NCBI GenBank assembly: GCA_914767715.1
Contig: OU612071.1
Coordinates: forward strand, 22,999,681-23,063,680
DNA length: 64,000 bases
Direction: 5' to 3'
Source of the DNA: Membranipora membranacea
Taxonomy: Eukaryota > Bryozoa > Gymnolaemata > Cheilostomatida > Membraniporidae
Position numbers and translations under genes: made by a program
The notes under the pieces: model-generated
Database searches by the model: none
The model's input: only the letters and a program-made list of their open reading frames with translations
What the model was told of the DNA's origin: nothing
Shown here: piece by piece, positions 46,172-58,320 of the stretch
Position numbering within the stretch: position 1 is the stretch's first letter
Layout of the letters: each line of letters begins with the position of its first letter

Positions 46172-46263
46172 ATGTTGCTACACAAATCCAATATGGCCGC
46201 CGGATACACATGCCTCCACAGGAAGTAAACATTGAGTCATAGCTCTAGAGGGATAACTCTATG
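46172..46263. repeat. P-type element, right TIR
   Basis: Inverse match to 41270-41372. Confidence 0.85.
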
Positions 46264-46271
46264 GTGTTAAC
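46264..46271. repeat. Right 8-bp target-site duplication of P-type element
   Basis: GTGTTAAC, identical to 41262-41269. Confidence 0.85.
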
Positions 46272-47880
46272 AGGCCATATGAAAGGCTCAGGGTGGCCGT
46301 AGGTTGTTCTAAGGGATTTATCCACAGGGCACAGAGAAGGTAAGCATTCACAATAGTACATTACATTGAAACTCTTTAAACAAGCTTAAAAAGGAAGCAC
46401 ACTCTTATATTTAGTTCTTTGGATTCTTTAACAATAACTTCCCCAGTGAATATTGATACATTTATCGGAAACTCACAACAGACCATATAAAGTTCCCAAT
46501 GAACTTTAGATTAGTGTCTTGGTCGTAAAGAGCATATTAGGCACAACGGGGAAGCAAATTGGAGAGAAATAATATCTGTTATTTGTCACGTTTATTTCTC
46601 TGTCTATGATCCCGTGAAATCTGTGAATGTTAAAAAATTACCATTCATAAGTACATAAAGAAAATAGATATACAACTTTAAAATTAAAAGATTTAACTGC
46701 CAGGACAGTATTCTAAAATTAGTATGAATCATTATTCAACTGAGTAGTCATGTAAATCTCTCTCATGTGTAATTCTGTTTGATATTAATTAATAATAGGA
46801 AAATAAGGAAAAAATTACATAAGAATAATCAGTAAAAACATACCTTGACAGTCTCTTGACCAAGCTTTTATTTATCTTAACTTATTCTTTACTTGTTTCT
46901 AAGTATATCGCTGTATAACTTAGTCTTTGCGAGTGGTTTGCATTGAGTAATAAAGTTTAGCAACAACATTGCCCGCTGTCTCAACACAAACTGAAGCTGT
47001 CAAAATCTGCCCATGACAAAAGTCACCCCGATGAAATCACAACAAGACCCAAGCTGGCGCACCCATGTCTGATTCAGAATAAAACATCCCTTTGTAACGC
47101 AATATTGCGGGTTGCCACCAAGGCAGTGCAGAGGAAGACATCAAGAGGCTTTTGGCTAAGCTGCATAAACAGAAATTGATTGCACACACTTGAATCATCT
47201 TCGCTAATAAAAACAAAACATTCTGGATATAATGTTATCAACTTGCTGTTAACCAATTTTAATTTGTATATCTAAACTCATTAATTTGTTTTGAAGGAAA
47301 CCAAGCACAATAACAGATTTTTCTTACAAAATGTTCACATCGCTATAAATCTAGGAATAATACTACTGCTAGATGATGCTTACCTAATTAAATTTAGCTT
47401 GCAGGAAACAAAATATTACATACAACTTAAAAAAAAAAAAAAAAAAAAAAATTAGCAGGTATAACATCAAATACAGTTGAGACTTTTACATTATTTCACA
47501 TCAAAGATATTAACGGTTCAGATTCACAGAAAAAGTAAAGTTATTAATTACCTGATTGGCTCTATAAAACGGCTGTGCTAAGTTGGTGGAACATGACATG
47601 ACCTTCCATGGCTAGGCCAAGCATAGAACAAATCTCTATGATCAATACACAAGTATTTATAGTCAGTTAAATTGTTTACAAAAACATCTGAATGATTCAT
47701 ATAGCTTCATAGCGGGCAACAGCAAACCACTGAACAGGTGGATATCTGATTAATAACCACAAAAGGTTACAAAATATTTACTGGTTGGTGACAAAAGCAT
47801 GGGTTTATGAATCACTTTCTTATGAAAATATTAGGCTTTATACAGTGCAAAGTAGATAAACAAGATGAGCTAAAATTAGG
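46272..47880. other. No gene recognised; poly(A) tract
   Basis: AT-rich spacer with a run of about 23 A at 47429-47451. There is no LINE or SINE body that I recognise directly upstream of the run. Confidence 0.45.
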
Positions 47881-47882
47881 CC

Positions 47883-48107
47883 ATGCTGGCCGTTACAGAC
47901 CAACAGGTAACAGATTCCCTCAAGTTACTATTAATTCTAGAGGTACAATCAGACAAAACTAAACCTCTTGAAGACAACTGCATAAGAAAGGAGGCTATGC
48001 AGCGGATAGAGAAGGACCTAATGGTCCGCTTAGAAGACCTCAAAGATTTTGGACAAAGAAGTGAGCAGGGAGCTTGTTTGGCAGAGTCTGTATCTAGATT
48101 CAGATAA
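47883..48107 (+). other. Unassigned ORF upstream of transposase remnant
   Basis: Charged, helical-looking frame (RIEKDLMVRLEDLKDFGQRS) open for 74 codons. An antisense frame is equally open. It could be the 5' part of the transposase gene below, but no domain is recognised. A second candidate exon at 48560-48665 (GKGGWCGNSLVF...) has splice-like borders but could not be phase-matched. Confidence 0.25.
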
Positions 48108-48907
48108 AGCTTCAAGGCATTTGGTGACATAATCTCAATTAATTTTCTGTGTAAGAGATACTACAACAGATGATGTAAATCTAAAAGAATAGCTAATCAT
48201 AATAGGATTAAACCTCCAGCTTTATAGGAAGCTCTTTAAAATTAACATGAATATTCAAGATACAAAAAGCCTGCGGACAATGGAATGGAGGATAAAAGGA
48301 ACAGACCGAATCAGTGGAGATACCGACTAAAAGTGAGAAGGGCTGTAGATGGATACTGTTGGGTAAATTATAAGTAATTGCTAGCTAACATTCACTAACT
48401 AAAATTCCTTTCACGAATTTGCATGATTGAATTCACTGCTAGTTCAAATCTAGTCGCCCTAAAACTAAACATCTCTATCAGAAATGAAAACAATGTTCAG
48501 TAATTATCTAGCCTTGTTTTGTAAACAGACAATTCCACAATTTAATCTCATTTTATAGAGGCAGTTGGGAAAGGAGGCTGGTGTGGTAACAGCTTGGTAT
48601 TTAAAGCGGGCAGGGATGACTCGGATAACCACACGGAAGTGAACGTCAAAGTCTTCGAAGAAAGGGTAAGAAAGTTAACCTACATGTAAAAGAATGGTAA
48701 TGCTACAAGACTTGTATTGCTTGCATCCACTTTCTGACCATGAAATACAGTTTTTCTACAACAATGTGATGAGTAACGTTATTATAATTCCATCAACGGT
48801 CAAAACTGACATGGTGGTCTCCCTTAAATAACTTATAAATAAAAGCAGAATTTTATATCAGGGCTAATCTTTGAGTATTACTTACAACGCCTCCTACCAT
48901 TCTAGAA

Positions 48908-49012
48908 CAGAAAACCGCCTTCCAAGGATGGCAGCAGCAAAACCGGAGATTCAGTTTTGCAGCCTCAGACACAAAGGATCAGCTCTTGGCAAAGCTGAAA
49001 CTAAAAGCTAAA
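48908..49012 (+). pseudogene. Candidate transposase exon
   Basis: Open from CAG at 48908 to a GTGAGT donor at 49013, phase 0. It encodes KTAFQGWQQQNRRFSFAASD, TKDQLLAKLKLKAK. The sequence is basic and amphipathic. Its position just upstream of the DDE remnant suggests the same gene; the function is unknown. Confidence 0.35.
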
Positions 49013-49281
49013 GTGAGTCCAACCATGGATTATTGTAACCAATGATAATTGAAAGAGAAAAGTAAGCAATTAAGCAATTTTGAATGTAATATTGGATGTA
49101 TCAGCTAGTTTGGGGATGTGAGCTAGAACTTGATTTTTGATAGCTGAGGTGAGAGTCTAACTAAAGTAAAGAGTACGAGTAAATGTTAGCTTGATATAAA
49201 GTTAGCAATCTTTCCTCCTGCGAATACTTTACTCCTATAGGGTATGATAATAATATAAGATTGCATTATCTCTCAATACAG

Positions 49282-49703
49282 GAAGTGGTCACATATAAAG
49301 TTGATCACAGACACCATACCACTCCGGGCTGCTAAATCAAATTGAACAAATGTGGGGTCTGGTCAAGAACTATATTGCCAGACACAACACATTCCGGAGG
49401 ATGAGTGATGTAAGTGTGTCAATTACTATATGTTAAGTGTGATTTATATCTAACCATCAAAATCTTGTGATTCATGATTGAGCAAACACTAATTCTATAT
49501 TTTTGGTATACAAGCTATACTATGAAGGCCGCAGTCTTTACAACAATGCATAGGCTAAAGTTTAGCTGCAAATCATGAGGAGTGAGAAAGAGGATATGGA
49601 AAACTACAACCTCCACATCCCTCAGATAGAGCCTATCATGATACACCTGGACGGCGATGAAAGTAGAGATGATGATGAAGATGAGAACTTACATTTCTTT
49701 TAA
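49282..49703 (+). pseudogene. DDE transposase remnant (Tc1/IS630-like DDE_3 type)
   Basis: One frame reads PYHSGLLNQIEQMWGLVKNY, IARHNTFRRMSD and ends at a GTAAGT donor (49410). This parallels the family's PPYH--LNPIE--W--VK-Y(V/I)---N-TF block, which carries the catalytic Glu. A later frame ends in an acidic tail (IHLDGDESRDDDEDENLHFF-stop at 49701), as is common at the C-terminus of such proteins. Pro of NPIE is replaced by Gln. Stops and shifts elsewhere mark it as decayed. Confidence 0.55.
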
Positions 49704-50437
49704 TCTTCTCCTCCAGCTATACCTCTGACACATATTTCCCCTCCTGTATCATTTTATGTTACTGTTAACTCCATATTGGGCATCACAGGTGTATTATCAA
49801 TTGCAGCAGAGGAGTGAATACCCCTTTTTTACTATTCAAGTCCTAGCTCCTCATCTATTACTCTACTACTAGGGTCTACTGTCTGTGACCAGAAAGGGCA
49901 GGAGGCTGCTGTGACTGTCAGATCTATGTCCGTGTATTGACTGTTGTAATAAAACAGAGCTGCATTACACTGACAGAAAGACCTTATTGTTGAGCTTACA
50001 AATATATGATTTATTTATTGCACTCGCAGACAGTGCTTCAAGAGTTATAATTAACTCACGAACTGATTGCCATTTCAGCTGATGCACTCACCTTTATTCT
50101 GATTTTCATGATGGTGAGTGAATGCATCTTAGATAGAACTACCACCTCCTTCAACAACAGAACAATCAGCTCCATACACTGAGCAATCAGCTCTAAAGAG
50201 CCTCACTAACCTTAGATATCATCTACCTGTCAACAATCATGCATTTCATGTTGGCTCATGTATCCGTCCGATGAGAGAATGCTTGCACTACTCATTATGG
50301 ATGATCTATTTTTATTATTAGGATAATAATTCAATACATTTGAATCATAAAATTATTTGAACCACTGCTGCCACACAGCCAAATGTGTGCTTATAGAATT
50401 CTGTATAGCTCAAAACTGATAAAATGAGGCTGCAATC
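49704..50437. other. No gene recognised
   Basis: AT-rich spacer. Confidence 0.45.
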
Positions 50438-50440
50438 CGA

Positions 50441-50607
50441 GCAAATAATATGCACAAATTGATCATCAAAATTAGGGTATGAAATTAATTATCTACAGGC
50501 ACGGGTGACGTAGTCACCGTCTTACTACTGCATACTGTACACGTCATAAGCTGGTGTGTAGATTTCATGCCCTGATATTGAAGATCAGTTTGTGCAAATT
50601 ATTTGCC
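50441..50607. repeat. Foldback / MITE-like palindrome
   Basis: GCAAATAATATGCACAAATT...AGGGTATGAAAT on the left pairs with ATTTCATGCCCT...GTTTGTGCAAATTATTTGC on the right. Arms are ~50 bp and the centre contains GGGTGACGTAGTCACC, itself palindromic. No flanking duplication was secured. Confidence 0.75.
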
Positions 50608-50672
50608 CATTAGGTGACAATTATGAGATTTAAGTCTCAATTAAATATCTTGGAGCTATGCAGAATTCAATG

Positions 50673-50854
50673 AGTACAAATTTGCATGAGCGGCAGCAGT
50701 AGTTTAAGGTTCAGTTCAAGCCAGTTTTTTACACTGGACAAGCTAAATTTCTCACGGTCAATGTATCAAACCATTTCCCGATTCCCTGCAATCTGCCAAA
50801 ATTACACAGGAAATTTGACACAAATTTGCATGAGTGGCAGCAGTAGTTTAAGTA
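50673..50854. repeat. Pair of direct repeats
   Basis: ACAAATTTGCATGAGCGGCA (then GCAGTAGTTTAAG) near 50677 recurs near 50821 with one change, about 145 bp apart. Confidence 0.6.
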
Positions 50855-51539
50855 AAGTATTATAATGTATAAATCCATGTTGACATACTTCAAAGCAATT
50901 TCGGTTATTTAAACTAATTATATATTCCTACACAATGTTTGTAAACAAAACTTGACTTTCAACCACATGGCACTAATCAGAAATTAAATTTTTGGTATAG
51001 AATTATAGTGGTAGCAGCATCAAGAGGGCCTTAGACAAGGAGATGTTTTCAGTAGACCTTTCCAAGGTAGTAATATATAAAGTTGGCTAGTAAAATATTT
51101 CCACCGAATCATTGACAAAAACATGATTTTTGGCGAAAAACCCAGGTTAACTCCTGATCACCACAATGGAATGTTATTTTGCTAATCAACAGCAAAAAAA
51201 GTGATTGAGCCTGATTCTCAAGGCTGACCCACAGGTAGGATGATAATGATCTGTAATATTGATATACAAAAATTGATCGAAAGCTTGTATCAAATTGAAT
51301 TAGAAACTTTGTCACCTCAATTGATAATGAATTGAATCAGAAATTTTGTGTATCAACCCAGCTTTATGCATGATCTGCATGAATCAGACCTATGCATAGC
51401 GGCTGCCTAATCTGGCGATGGGCAAGCAACATAGGTTAACAACAAACTAGCATAACAAGTACCACGTTGTTTTTTTATGAATCACATACATACTTTTTCC
51501 AAACCAACCTTATCAACATGTTGACCATACCCAGCCATA

Positions 51540-52030
51540 CCTTGTTGGGGTGGAACTAGATTAACTGAACAAGAGGCCATCCTCCCTCATGTCTCGGGAA
51601 GAACCCTGATGTAACAACTCCCCTGTAGTGACTTGTGGTGTTTTTTGTAATTAGTTGGAGGGTCGGTTGCCACTCTAGTCCCAGACTATCTGGCTGACCC
51701 ATGCTTTACGGCAGGAGGTCATTTCGGGGGTGTGCGCGCCCATGTCACGCCCACTCCCGCCCATGCATGGTCGATACACCCCCATTACTACGCACAACAC
51801 ATCGCACCTGATCTCCCATACCTCTCCCAGGATTTAACTGATGTGCAGTGTTTGTGCGAAGTACCAACATGGCACATCCTCACATTTCCCAGCCACTAAC
51901 TTGCTATAAATCGCCCTGGTCAGTCCTGACTTGCCCTCTTTCAAAATCATGAGAGTGCTGGCTCACTTTCGCACAGACAATGCCCATCAAGGCTCAAGCT
52001 GTCCTCTTGTTGTTAACTTTTACATTGTAA
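51540..52030. other. Locally GC-rich block without a gene
   Basis: Around 51590-51960 the sequence is clearly richer in GC than its surroundings (e.g. GTGTGCGCGCCCATGTCACG), yet no ORF of note, tRNA or rRNA core is recognisable. Possibly a repeat or a non-coding exon. Confidence 0.35.
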
Positions 52031-53730
52031 GCGACCGGATTTCTCTCAACAGTGTAATATTGTCTGCTAATAGCTGTTTATAAATATTTACAAAATTGTC
52101 AATTTCTTTAGTATTTTTTTACTTTAACTATAATTAAACTATATTTTCTTACAGGCAATAACTTTTAAAAATAGTTTCATGATATATTTCTAATGGGATA
52201 TTTTTAAATGAAGTTTTATTTCAGATATAGCACATTACCTCTAGTCTATTGATTTTATTTCCGGTCATATTGTGCTATCTGAGTAAATGTCCAACACTTC
52301 TATTTATTTCCCCATTGCTTCACACGCAAACTATGTTGACTTGTCAAATCAATAGGCCTGCTTCAGGTTCTTTCAATTCTTTCAATTCACCCGGACCACT
52401 CAAAATTATGGTGTGCTCCTGCTCTTCCATATTGGTGACTATGGGTTGAAAACTGATTGTCAGAATTTTTCAGTGGCCCCATATATAACATATTTTTATA
52501 TAACGTATTTTTCAAACATTTCCAGTCTAATTTACAATAGCTCACCCATATGCTTAGATCATCCTAATATGATTCTGCATAAAGAATTTCAAACTTTAAA
52601 TCAATAAATTCCGTAAACCCGTTTAATTTTACAGACCTTGTACTAATGAAGTATAAAATGAGATCAGTATACCGCGCCGTCAAATATTGTGTGTGCCATA
52701 TCAACATATGCTATAGCATGTTTCTGGTCTTAGCATTTTATGAAAAATGGTGCGTCAACTTTTCAAAGTTTAAAGTTTTGCTCAGAATTTTACCTAAGTA
52801 GCTGCATCTGATATTTCCAGCTGTCATATGTGTTAACGAAAGATGGAAAACATTAATAGTCCTTGAGTAAGGTCCGATTTCAAATGTATTTTGTCAACTA
52901 AATGCTTAAAAGCTCAGAACACTTAGTCTTTGTTCTTCATTGTTCTTGCTCTTGGCTACTGATGGAATTTTAGCGCACTGAACTAAAACAAAGATCTCAG
53001 CAGCCATCACAAGTAAATATAAACTGTAGATACAACACAAGCAATTCACCTTGACCGCTGTGTAGTAGTCTGTGGCACATCAGATTATCTGATCTTTACC
53101 GGTGATATCTATAACACTAGTTTGTTCCCTCGGAGGACGGTGGTGTTGGAAGAATATTTAAAAAGTTGTGTATCAATTTAGTTTGTATCTATGTATAGTC
53201 TATATTGAGCCAAGATCTACACAATTGTCCAGGGGCTAAAGTCTGCAAAATGTGTGCGGCTTTGTCTGATTCAAATTTTCTCAGGTAGGGAAGTCGGAAT
53301 ATATTTCTTCTGTCTGCATGTATTAAACAGAATCCACAGAGGGCCATTAGAGTCCAGCTGCTGGTACTCATATTATGCAATTCGCACCTATTCACTCATT
53401 TACATTTAGCGATTTGACCAAGAATAGGAAAAATTACTAGTGAATCATTAGTGAATATCAGTTTTGTAAATCCACAATGTATACTATCACTGGTAACTTT
53501 GCAAACACCTTATAATTTGATAAGAGAAGTAATATTTTTGATATTTTCGTGATTACTTAGTATGCAAATTTTAAATTTAATTTTTATCCTACGGGGTAAT
53601 CTCATAAACATATAAATACTCTAGACTGGAAACTACTGGTTAATTGAAACATGAACCGTGTCCTCCCTAATTCAGTGCATTCCTCATGACGCGGCGTCAC
53701 TGCGCTTTTCAAAACTCCATTCATTTATAT
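52031..53730. other. No gene recognised
   Basis: AT-rich spacer with short frames only. Confidence 0.45.
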
Positions 53731-53737
53731 GCAGTAG

Positions 53738-53990
53738 CGTGCAAAAACAGTGTAGATTCAGGCTGCATCTACAAGCAGACAGGTCAATATTTTACAATAT
53801 AATCCCTCATGGTCAGAGACAGCCCGTGACCCTTACTCCTTGACTCTGTGTCAATCATAAATCCATAAATCTATAACCAGCCAGTATTATGCAAAAACAA
53901 TGGAGGAGCAGGCTGCATCTACAAGCAGAATGGACAATATTTTGTAATATTGTCCCTTTTTGTCAGAGACAGCCCGTGACCATTAACCTG
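53738..53990. repeat. Tandem duplication, ~160-bp period
   Basis: CAGGCTGCATCTACAAGCAG...CAATATTTT and GTCAGAGACAGCCCGTGACC occur in the same order at about 53758-53830 and 53910-53982. Confidence 0.7.
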
Positions 53991-53997
53991 TGTGGAG

Positions 53998-54090
53998 GAT
54001 GTGGCCAAAGCGAGGGAAGTTGACTTGACGACACTAATCAAACTTAAGAATCGTGGTGGACTCAAAACCCCCTCGACTTAAATGAATCAA
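53998..54090 (+). pseudogene. Possible P/THAP9-type transposase scrap
   Basis: DVAKAREVDLTTLIKLKNRG, GLKTPS, then a stop. The K-NRGGL--PS pattern is like that of P-type transposases; too short for certainty. Confidence 0.3.
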
Positions 54091-54299
54091 CACATTAAAT
54101 CAGACGGAGTGAATCAGGCAAGCTGTTCCAAGCAACATACGCTTGGTAGTCAGGTTGACGATGACCACAGGCAGATCAACAGCCGATCAACACTCTTTTT
54201 GCGGTAATTGAGAGTACTGTTTGAATCTTGTCTTTTTGCTTATGTACGTCAGCAGTTTTTTAATGTGTCTGAAACCATACTATATAAGAGCATGGTTCG

Positions 54300-54640
54300 C
54301 CACGCTTCAACATTTTTGCCTTTTCGTATGCTTTTCGTAAAATTGTGTACTGCATAGAAGCCTGGGTAAATGCTCCTGAAACACATCTAAACAAAATTCT
54401 TATTGTCCAAAAAAGATTATCAGGAACGTTTGTGACAAAAGCCCCGGGGACCACACTAAGACCACTTTTTAAATGTGCTAACGTCCTTCCGGCTCCATCA
54501 CTTGACACTAACAGGATCTGTCTACTCGCACACAAAATCTACTATTCATCAACTCCTTCTACTCCCGCCTACACCACTCGCAAATCTTTCCTCAACCTGC
54601 CTTACCCTCTGAGAGGATTGAACAGTCTGTCTCGCTGACT
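54300..54640 (+). pseudogene. LINE C-terminal fragment
   Basis: YCIEAWVNAPETHLNKILIV, QKRLSGTFVTKA and PLFKCANVLP match the Y----WG-----L--L---QKR-(I/V)R-I ... PLF----(L/I)L region downstream of LINE reverse transcriptases. Truncated at both ends. Confidence 0.75.
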
Positions 54641-55994
54641 ATCATCATCACTCTGTGAACAAAGAATAGTTTTACGCTTGTTAATTCCCTTATCAGTGAC
54701 CTAATCTATTGAACAGTATGCCTTTGAAAAGGGCAACAAGTTTTAACATTCTTTGCTACCAGCATAATTAGTTTCCCAAATGATGCAATGACTGATTAGT
54801 CATCTGCTATTTTCTCCTGAGAGGATAACTACAACTTTTGTTTTTACAGGAGACCTTCCAATCATTAGTTTGTTATCCTTTAATAGTAGGCTGAACACAA
54901 ATTTACAGGAAACAGTTTAACTCTCCTAGTTACTAAAATCAGCACGATCATATTACACCCCTTAACACAAATGTCAACACCTGCAAAGTGCTAGGTACTC
55001 TTTAGTCTCAAACGAAATAATTTCTTTTAACCAACCTGCAGCCAATGTCTTTGTGTAGAGTTCGGAGTGCTTGGTAGGGAAGGCTTTCGGTCAAGATTCA
55101 AAATGGAAAGCTCTGGGTCTTGCTCTGATTTCTGCAGGTGCACAAAGAGTAGGTTATGACAGCAGGCATGCTGATGATACCCACAATAACCATGATCAGG
55201 TTATTTTGTGTTCTTGTTATGGAACGTGTGGAACGAAGGCCAAATCCTCCGAATAATTGATTTGGTATAGTTGATGGAAACAAACCACCAATTTTTCAAA
55301 CTCAAATGGGAATTTTTCGTGTGTATAAAGCATCAGTTCATTACCTCTGTTAGCGAGTTATATATCTTCCTGAGGTTTATTAGTGCTATCGCGTCAGCTC
55401 TGCAAATCTTTTCGTGATCTGAAGAGTGTAACTCGGAAAGGGTTTCTGCATCGTTGATATGCCAGTCTTCAAAAAAGGTGTAAAGCTGCAGCGCAAAGCT
55501 AACATGATTTGCATCAGCTCCATACACAGTTAATCTTTTGCATGTCGGCACACTTTTCAATCCGATGAGGATCCACCCAGCAATGTTCAACTAAAATTGA
55601 AAATGTTCACCAGTGAGTTAAGCACAATCTTATCCTAGAGTCCCATAATCCCAAGCCGAATTTCATTCAATCTTATTATCTGCGCATGAAAAAAATGATG
55701 GCAATAATAAACATGAATAAAAATCATGAAACTAAAAATAGATTGGTAAGGTGACACATTGCGCACACTAAATGTGATCATGAAGCGTATTTGATAAAAA
55801 AGCTATTTGCATACTAAGTGGTTCGGCAGACAGGGGTGTATGCATGTCATCTCGCTGTTAGAAATCATATACAAGTATTGGGTTTAATGACATCAAAGAG
55901 TGGATGGTCGATGCTGTTTACGATCTCGTGGCAGTAGCTACTGCTGAAGTCAGTTAAATGTGTATCTATTGTCAGCAGCTGAAGCATTGGGAGA
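54641..55994. other. No gene recognised; one open minus-strand frame
   Basis: A minus-strand frame at 55590-55333 (NIAGWILIGLKSVPTCKRLT...) is open for 85 codons but has no recognised motif; possibly an exon or a repeat scrap. Confidence 0.35.
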
Positions 55995-56760
55995 ATTGAT
56001 TGATTGCTTGAGTTTATTGAGTAATTATGCCATAGACATATTACAATTTAACATTTATGCTCTCTGTGAAATTACTAGTTATTTAAGACAGGAATACTGA
56101 AAAGTATAAAACTATCTAGAAACCTGTTAGTGCGAGTTCTAGGCATCCTGTAATGATTACGATTTATCTCATATCAGCTGTGTAAAATATGGGTCGGATC
56201 GGTAATAAAGTTCATAGCAGTTTTACTGACACAGTTCTCTAAATAAAAATTAATATCTAAATCATAAATTCCTCTGTTGAAAAGGCTTCCCGTTGTAGGA
56301 GATGTCTGGGTGAATGAATTTTACAACACTCCGCTGAACCCGCTCTAGCTTATTTATACTATGGTAAGTAATGATAGAGGACCGAGCAGGGGCAGTGTTA
56401 GCTACAATAGAAAGAATATGAGCTGGGTAAAAGTTCATCAGGCACTTAACTCCTGCCCCTAAACGCGGAAGTCTTCTCATTGTATATAGTTTGAAGTTGC
56501 TGCCGGTGACAATGACATTTACATGCTCAGTATAGTTCAGATGTGTGTCAAAGTATATCCCAAGTAGCTTACTTCTTTTGGTCGTTTGGAGCTGAGTCAA
56601 CTGCAGTTGAGAATTCTCTGTGACTTTAGGCTCGCTCATCATGAGTTGGGTTTATTGTTGTCTATAAGCTTGTTATTTTCCTCTGCCCAGAGAGAGATGT
56701 AGTCAAGAGAACTTCGGAGTTGTGTGACTACAATTGTTGAGTCTCTGTTTTCAATGATGG
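55995..56760 (-). mobile_element. 5'-truncated LINE with TTGA-type tail
   Basis: On the minus strand: RSSLDYISLWAEENNKLIDN (56740-56660), then the frame 56642-56262 with RSKLLGIYFDTHLNYTEHV and NKLERVQRSVVKFIHP. Its 3' end at about 55995 is a short GATTGATTG repeat, like the tail of the 27.7-kb LINE. The 5' side abuts a plus-strand LINE. Confidence 0.8.
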
Positions 56761-56775
56761 ATGACGCTCAAAATC

Positions 56776-58320
56776 TTCAAATTGATTTAACAGCGAGAAT
56801 TAAAGGATGAGCCTTTCAACAGTAAACTCCTTCAAAAATATTCTAAGATAAAAGATCTGACATGTAATATCATCAAAGATGCAAAAATAGAATTTTACAA
56901 AACTGAATTTGAAAATTTAAAATCAAATCAAAATGAGAAATGGGCTTTTGTAAATCGGCTTTTAAACAGAAAAGCAGACAAGTCTTCAACACCAAGCTGT
57001 ATTGAAACAAATGGACAAGGGAACATATCTGAAAATGAAATTGCTGAATGTTTTAACGAGTTTTTTACGAGTGTAGGTTCTGGCTTGGCAGCTGAATAAC
57101 CTGAATGTGGAGCTGACCCGTTATCATACCTATCAAAATACGACAGAATTAACAATTTTGACTTCTTAGAAATTACAAACGACATTACAGAGAGGGTCAT
57201 AAATAATTCCTCTGCAAAAAAAGCAGTTGGGTACGATGGGATTTCCATGAAAATCATTAAATAAAATCAAAATGCTATCAGCCCAATCTTGACCCACATG
57301 ATCAATCTTATTGTTCGAACATCAAATTTTCCAGATAGCAAGAAAATTGCCAGAGTACGAACACTGCATAAAGAAGGTGATAAATTTGACTGCAATAACT
57401 ATCGGCCGATATCAATATTAACTGCAATATCCAAAATTGCAGAAAAAGTATTAGCTATCCAACTTCGTTTTTATTTGGATAATTCTAATATTACAACTGA
57501 CAGTCAGTTTGGATTCGGTGAAAAACGGAACACAACTTCTGCTATATCTAGACTAATGGAACACCTGTACGACAGTTTGAATAACAGTAAAATTACACAA
57601 GGAAAATTTTTAGACTTTTAGACTTTTGATACCATCAACCATGATATTTTAATCAAAAAATTGCCTTTTTATAATTTTACAAATGATGCATGTTACTTGT
57701 TGAAATCTTATTTAGAAAACAATTTGTCAAAATCAACAATCATTCCAGTACAATGAAAAGGTCGATATAGGAGTTCCTCAGGGATCTTCATTAGGTCCAA
57801 TTTTATCTTTAATATTTATCAATGATTTGGTAATATCTGCGCCAATGTTTAAATATATTCTCTTCGCCGACGACACAAATATATTTTCCAATGATCCCGA
57901 AATTTTAAAATCAAATGTTCATAAAATTGAACAATGGTGCTTGAGTAATAAATTGATTTTAAACTATACAAAAACGTTTCAGGTAATTTTAAAATCCCAA
58001 AATGAGCAAATCTTAGATCCTGAACAGTACCAACTTAAACTTGGTAATCAGGTTTTAGAGACAAAAAATAACACCAATTTTCTCGGCATTCACCTTGACG
58101 AGAGCTTTATTTTTAAAACCCGTATTTTAGAAGTTTGTCGGAAATTGAACTACGCTCAGTGACTTATATGGATTTTGTAGTTCAATACCTGCAGGAATTA
58201 TCATCTCCTTGTTTGTATAAATATTTAAACCAGAGTTATTACCCCACAAATTTTACATACATATAGAAAGTCTTTAGTTCTGCTAAACAAAATCCACAAG
58301 AAATTTAGAAGAATAGAAAC
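56776..58320 (+). pseudogene. LINE reverse transcriptase, near-complete but broken
   Basis: The order is linker (KWAFVNRLLNRKADKSSTPS), ECFNEFFTSVGSGLA, KKAVGYDGISMKI, then RT blocks NNYRPISILTAISKIAEKVL, QFGFGEKRNTTSAI, a decayed LDF-TFDTINHDILIKKL (stop in the first Asp block), QGSSLGPILSLIFINDL, KYILFADDTNIFSN (intact catalytic DD) and NKLILNYTKT, NFLGIHLDES. It has at least four stops or frameshifts. No poly(A) could be assigned. Confidence 0.88.

Larger units (their letters stand above)
41270..46263 (+). mobile_element. P-superfamily DNA transposon, internally deleted, with nested insertion
   Basis: The element is bounded by CATAGAGTTATCCC...GGGATAACTCTATG. The TIRs (about 41270-41372 and 46172-46263) share TAGAGCTATGACTCA, TTCCTGTGGAGGC and CCATATTGGATTTG; the left arm has a ~10-bp insert. 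A perfect 8-bp duplication, GTGTTAAC, flanks it. CA...TG ends and 8-bp duplications are P-superfamily hallmarks, and THAP-domain and P-transposase fragments lie inside. Most of the catalytic region is missing. A 2.3-kb element (43498-45804) is inserted in the 3' part. Confidence 0.85.
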
